Source of the DNA: Desulfobacteraceae bacterium
GTDB lineage: Bacteria > Desulfobacterota > Desulfobacteria > Desulfobacterales > Desulfobacteraceae
DNA: 5,960 nt
Assembly (NCBI GenBank): GCA_023140455.1
Contig: JAGLLQ010000175.1
Coordinates: 1-5,960, forward strand
Reading direction: 5' to 3'
Shown: in pieces, positions 4,626 to 5,960 of the stretch
Layout of the letters: every line of letters starts with the position of its first letter
Numbering within the stretch: position 1 is the first letter of the stretch
Translations under genes and position numbers: made by a program
The notes under the pieces: generated by a model
Database searches by the model: none
What the model saw: only the letters and a program-made list of their open reading frames with translations
What the model was told of the DNA's origin: nothing

Positions 4626-5960
4626 ATAATTATTGTGATTATCAACACTGTTTGTAGCAAGCTTCAATGCTGCCTCAACAGCCTTTGCTTTATTTATACA
4701 TTCTTCAAGTTCTTTTTCGGGATCAGAATCTGAAACAATGCCGGCTCCTGCCTGAATAGTGAGTTTGCCTTTTTCCATTACTGCTGTCCTTATAGTTATG
4801 GCAAGATCCATATTGCCTGAAAATGAAATATATCCAGCCGCACCTCCGTAAATATTTCTACTGGATTCCTCAAGATCTGCAATAATTTCCATAGCTCGTA
4901 TTTTGGGAGCACCGGAAAGAGTACCTGCCGGAAATGTTGCTTTTAATAAATCAAAAGAATCTATACCTTGTTTAAGATCACATGTGATATTTGAGACTAG
5001 GTGCATTACATGTGAGTATCGTTCTATAAACATTTTATCAGTTATTTGTACAGTACCGGGTTTAGCGACCCTTCCAAGATCATTACGCCCAAGATCTACA
5101 AGCATAATATGCTCAGCACATTCTTTTTCATCATTAAGAAGTTCATTGGCAAAGGCTCTATCTTCCTGCTCTGTCTTCCCCCGGGGGCGTGTCCCTGCAA
5201 TTGGACGAAGGGTTGCTGTATTGTTTTCAAGCCTGACCATGGTTTCAGGAGAGGATCCTGCAATTATAATATTTTTAAAATTCATGAAAAACATATAAGG
5301 AGACGGGTTAATATATCTTTGTGCCCTGTATATCATTACAGGATCTGATGGAGCACTGCATGTAAATGGTTGTGAATACACAGCCTGAATAATATCACCT
5401 TCAACAATATGCTGTTTTATCTTTTTAACTCCATCTATATATTTTGCCGGGCTTATTTTTGATTGCAGTTCAAGTTTTTCATTTTTTTTAGCGCTGCTAT
5501 CTTTGTGACCTGTAAACGGCTTATTAATATTCGCAATTATTTTCTTAAGCCCAATTAGGGCTTTTTCATATTCTTTTTCACAATCACAATTCTTATCAAG
5601 ATAGCAAATATTTAAACATGTAATTGTATTTTTCATGTTATCAAAAATAATCATTGTCTCAGGTATTATAAAATGAGCGTAGGCAGTATTCTCTGGGAGG
5701 CAAACCGGCACATCTTCAAAAAAAGATATCATTTCATAGCTTAAATAACCTGTTAAACCACTCCAGAACCTCGGGAGTTCAGGAATCTCAGCTGATTTAT
5801 ATTGATTTAATATTTCTCTAATTACATTAAGAGGATCACCATGGTGTAAAATTTTTTTAGAGGCTCCATTGTTGATAATTTCAACATCTTTAGAAAATAT
5901 TTTTATTTCCTCGTTGGGGGATGTCCCAAGAAAGCTGTATCTTGCCCAACGTTCCTGACC
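4608..5960 (-). CDS. trpE: Anthranilate synthase component I, N-terminus cut by window edge
   Basis: TrpE makes anthranilate from chorismate with ammonia supplied by TrpG. The frame is open from the right edge to the TAA at 4608-4610, giving 450 visible residues; roughly the first 45-50 should be missing, including the LLES feedback motif. The Met at 5732 is internal: 76 in-frame codons upstream of it carry TrpE motifs such as RYSFLG and GLTGYLSYE. In the visible fragment NPSPYMFF is at 218-225, PIAGTRPRG at 253-261, LVDLGRNDLGRVAKPG at 287-302, SHVMHLVSNI at 316-325, GTLSGAPKIRAMEII at 346-360, and NIYGGAAGYISFSGNMDLAI at 369-388. PIAGTR rather than PIKGT argues for anthranilate synthase over aminodeoxychorismate synthase (PabB), as does the following trp gene order. 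Tryptophan feedback inhibition is likely from NPSPYMFF, but the other half of that site is off-window. The operon's promoter and leader are also off-window. Confidence 0.97.
   Translation of the reverse strand, partial: GQERWARYSFLGTSPNEEIKIFSKDVEIINNGASKKILHHGDPLNVIREILNQYKSAEIPELPRFWSGLTGYLSYEMISFFEDVPVCLPENTAYAHFIIPETMIIFDNMKNTITCLNICYLDKNCDCEKEYEKALIGLKKIIANINKPFTGHKDSSAKKNEKLELQSKISPAKYIDGVKKIKQHIVEGDIIQAVYSQPFTCSAPSDPVMIYRAQRYINPSPYMFFMNFKNIIIAGSSPETMVRLENNTATLRPIAGTRPRGKTEQEDRAFANELLNDEKECAEHIMLVDLGRNDLGRVAKPGTVQITDKMFIERYSHVMHLVSNITCDLKQGIDSFDLLKATFPAGTLSGAPKIRAMEIIADLEESSRNIYGGAAGYISFSGNMDLAITIRTAVMEKGKLTIQAGAGIVSDSDPEKELEECINKAKAVEAALKLATNSVDNHNNYRGDLC

Noticed and set aside
4903..5298. 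Open frame of 131 codons on the plus strand, opposite trpE
   Set aside because: It lies wholly antisense to well-conserved trpE coding sequence, resembles no known family and has no convincing ribosome site; it is a shadow of trpE.
4608..5732. trpE starting at the Met at 5732
   Set aside because: The frame stays open for 76 further codons to the window edge and those codons encode conserved TrpE sequence, including RYSFLG and GLTGYLSYE, so that Met is internal.

Overview
The window is dominated by a tryptophan-biosynthesis operon on the minus strand. Read in its own direction the order is trpE-trpG-trpD-trpC-trpF, with trpE running off the right edge. Downstream of it, in convergent orientation, lies a plus-strand gene for a membrane-anchored LysM protein. 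At the left edge is the N-terminal two-thirds or so of a minus-strand gene for a secreted formylglycine-generating-enzyme (FGE)-sulfatase family protein, transcribed divergently from the LysM gene.

Layout: 1-617 FGE-family protein (minus, partial); 618-804 AT-rich divergent intergenic region with a 10-bp direct repeat and weak promoter candidates; 805-1521 LysM protein (plus); 1522-1538 a 17-base convergent gap; 1539-2180 trpF; 2199-3005 trpC; 3024-4043 trpD; 4045-4614 trpG; 4608-5960 trpE (partial). No tRNA, rRNA, CRISPR array, insertion sequence or phage gene was seen, and no gene-free stretch exceeds 300 bases.

The five trp genes are packed tightly: trpE and trpG overlap by 7 bases, trpG and trpD are 1 base apart, and trpD/trpC and trpC/trpF are each 18 bases apart. 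They look like one transcript. Together they convert chorismate to anthranilate (TrpE with TrpG), then to phosphoribosyl-anthranilate (TrpD), to the carboxyphenylamino-deoxyribulose phosphate (TrpF) and to indole-3-glycerol phosphate (TrpC). The tryptophan synthase genes trpB and trpA do not follow trpF, so they must lie elsewhere if the pathway is complete. The operon's promoter and any leader or attenuator are beyond the right edge.

Organism: the DNA is AT-rich (about one third G+C by eye) and uses standard bacterial Shine-Dalgarno sites. Separate monofunctional trpG, trpD, trpC and trpF genes, a secreted FGE-family protein and a TrpF variant with an ECGKG..PGGNA loop would fit an AT-rich Desulfobacterota (deltaproteobacterial) anaerobe such as a Desulfobacterales member. 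This is an inference from general familiarity, not proof.

I see no clearly new system here. The points most worth checking are two substitutions at normally conserved catalytic positions: Glu to Ala in TrpC, and Asp to Ala with an adjacent Glu in TrpF.
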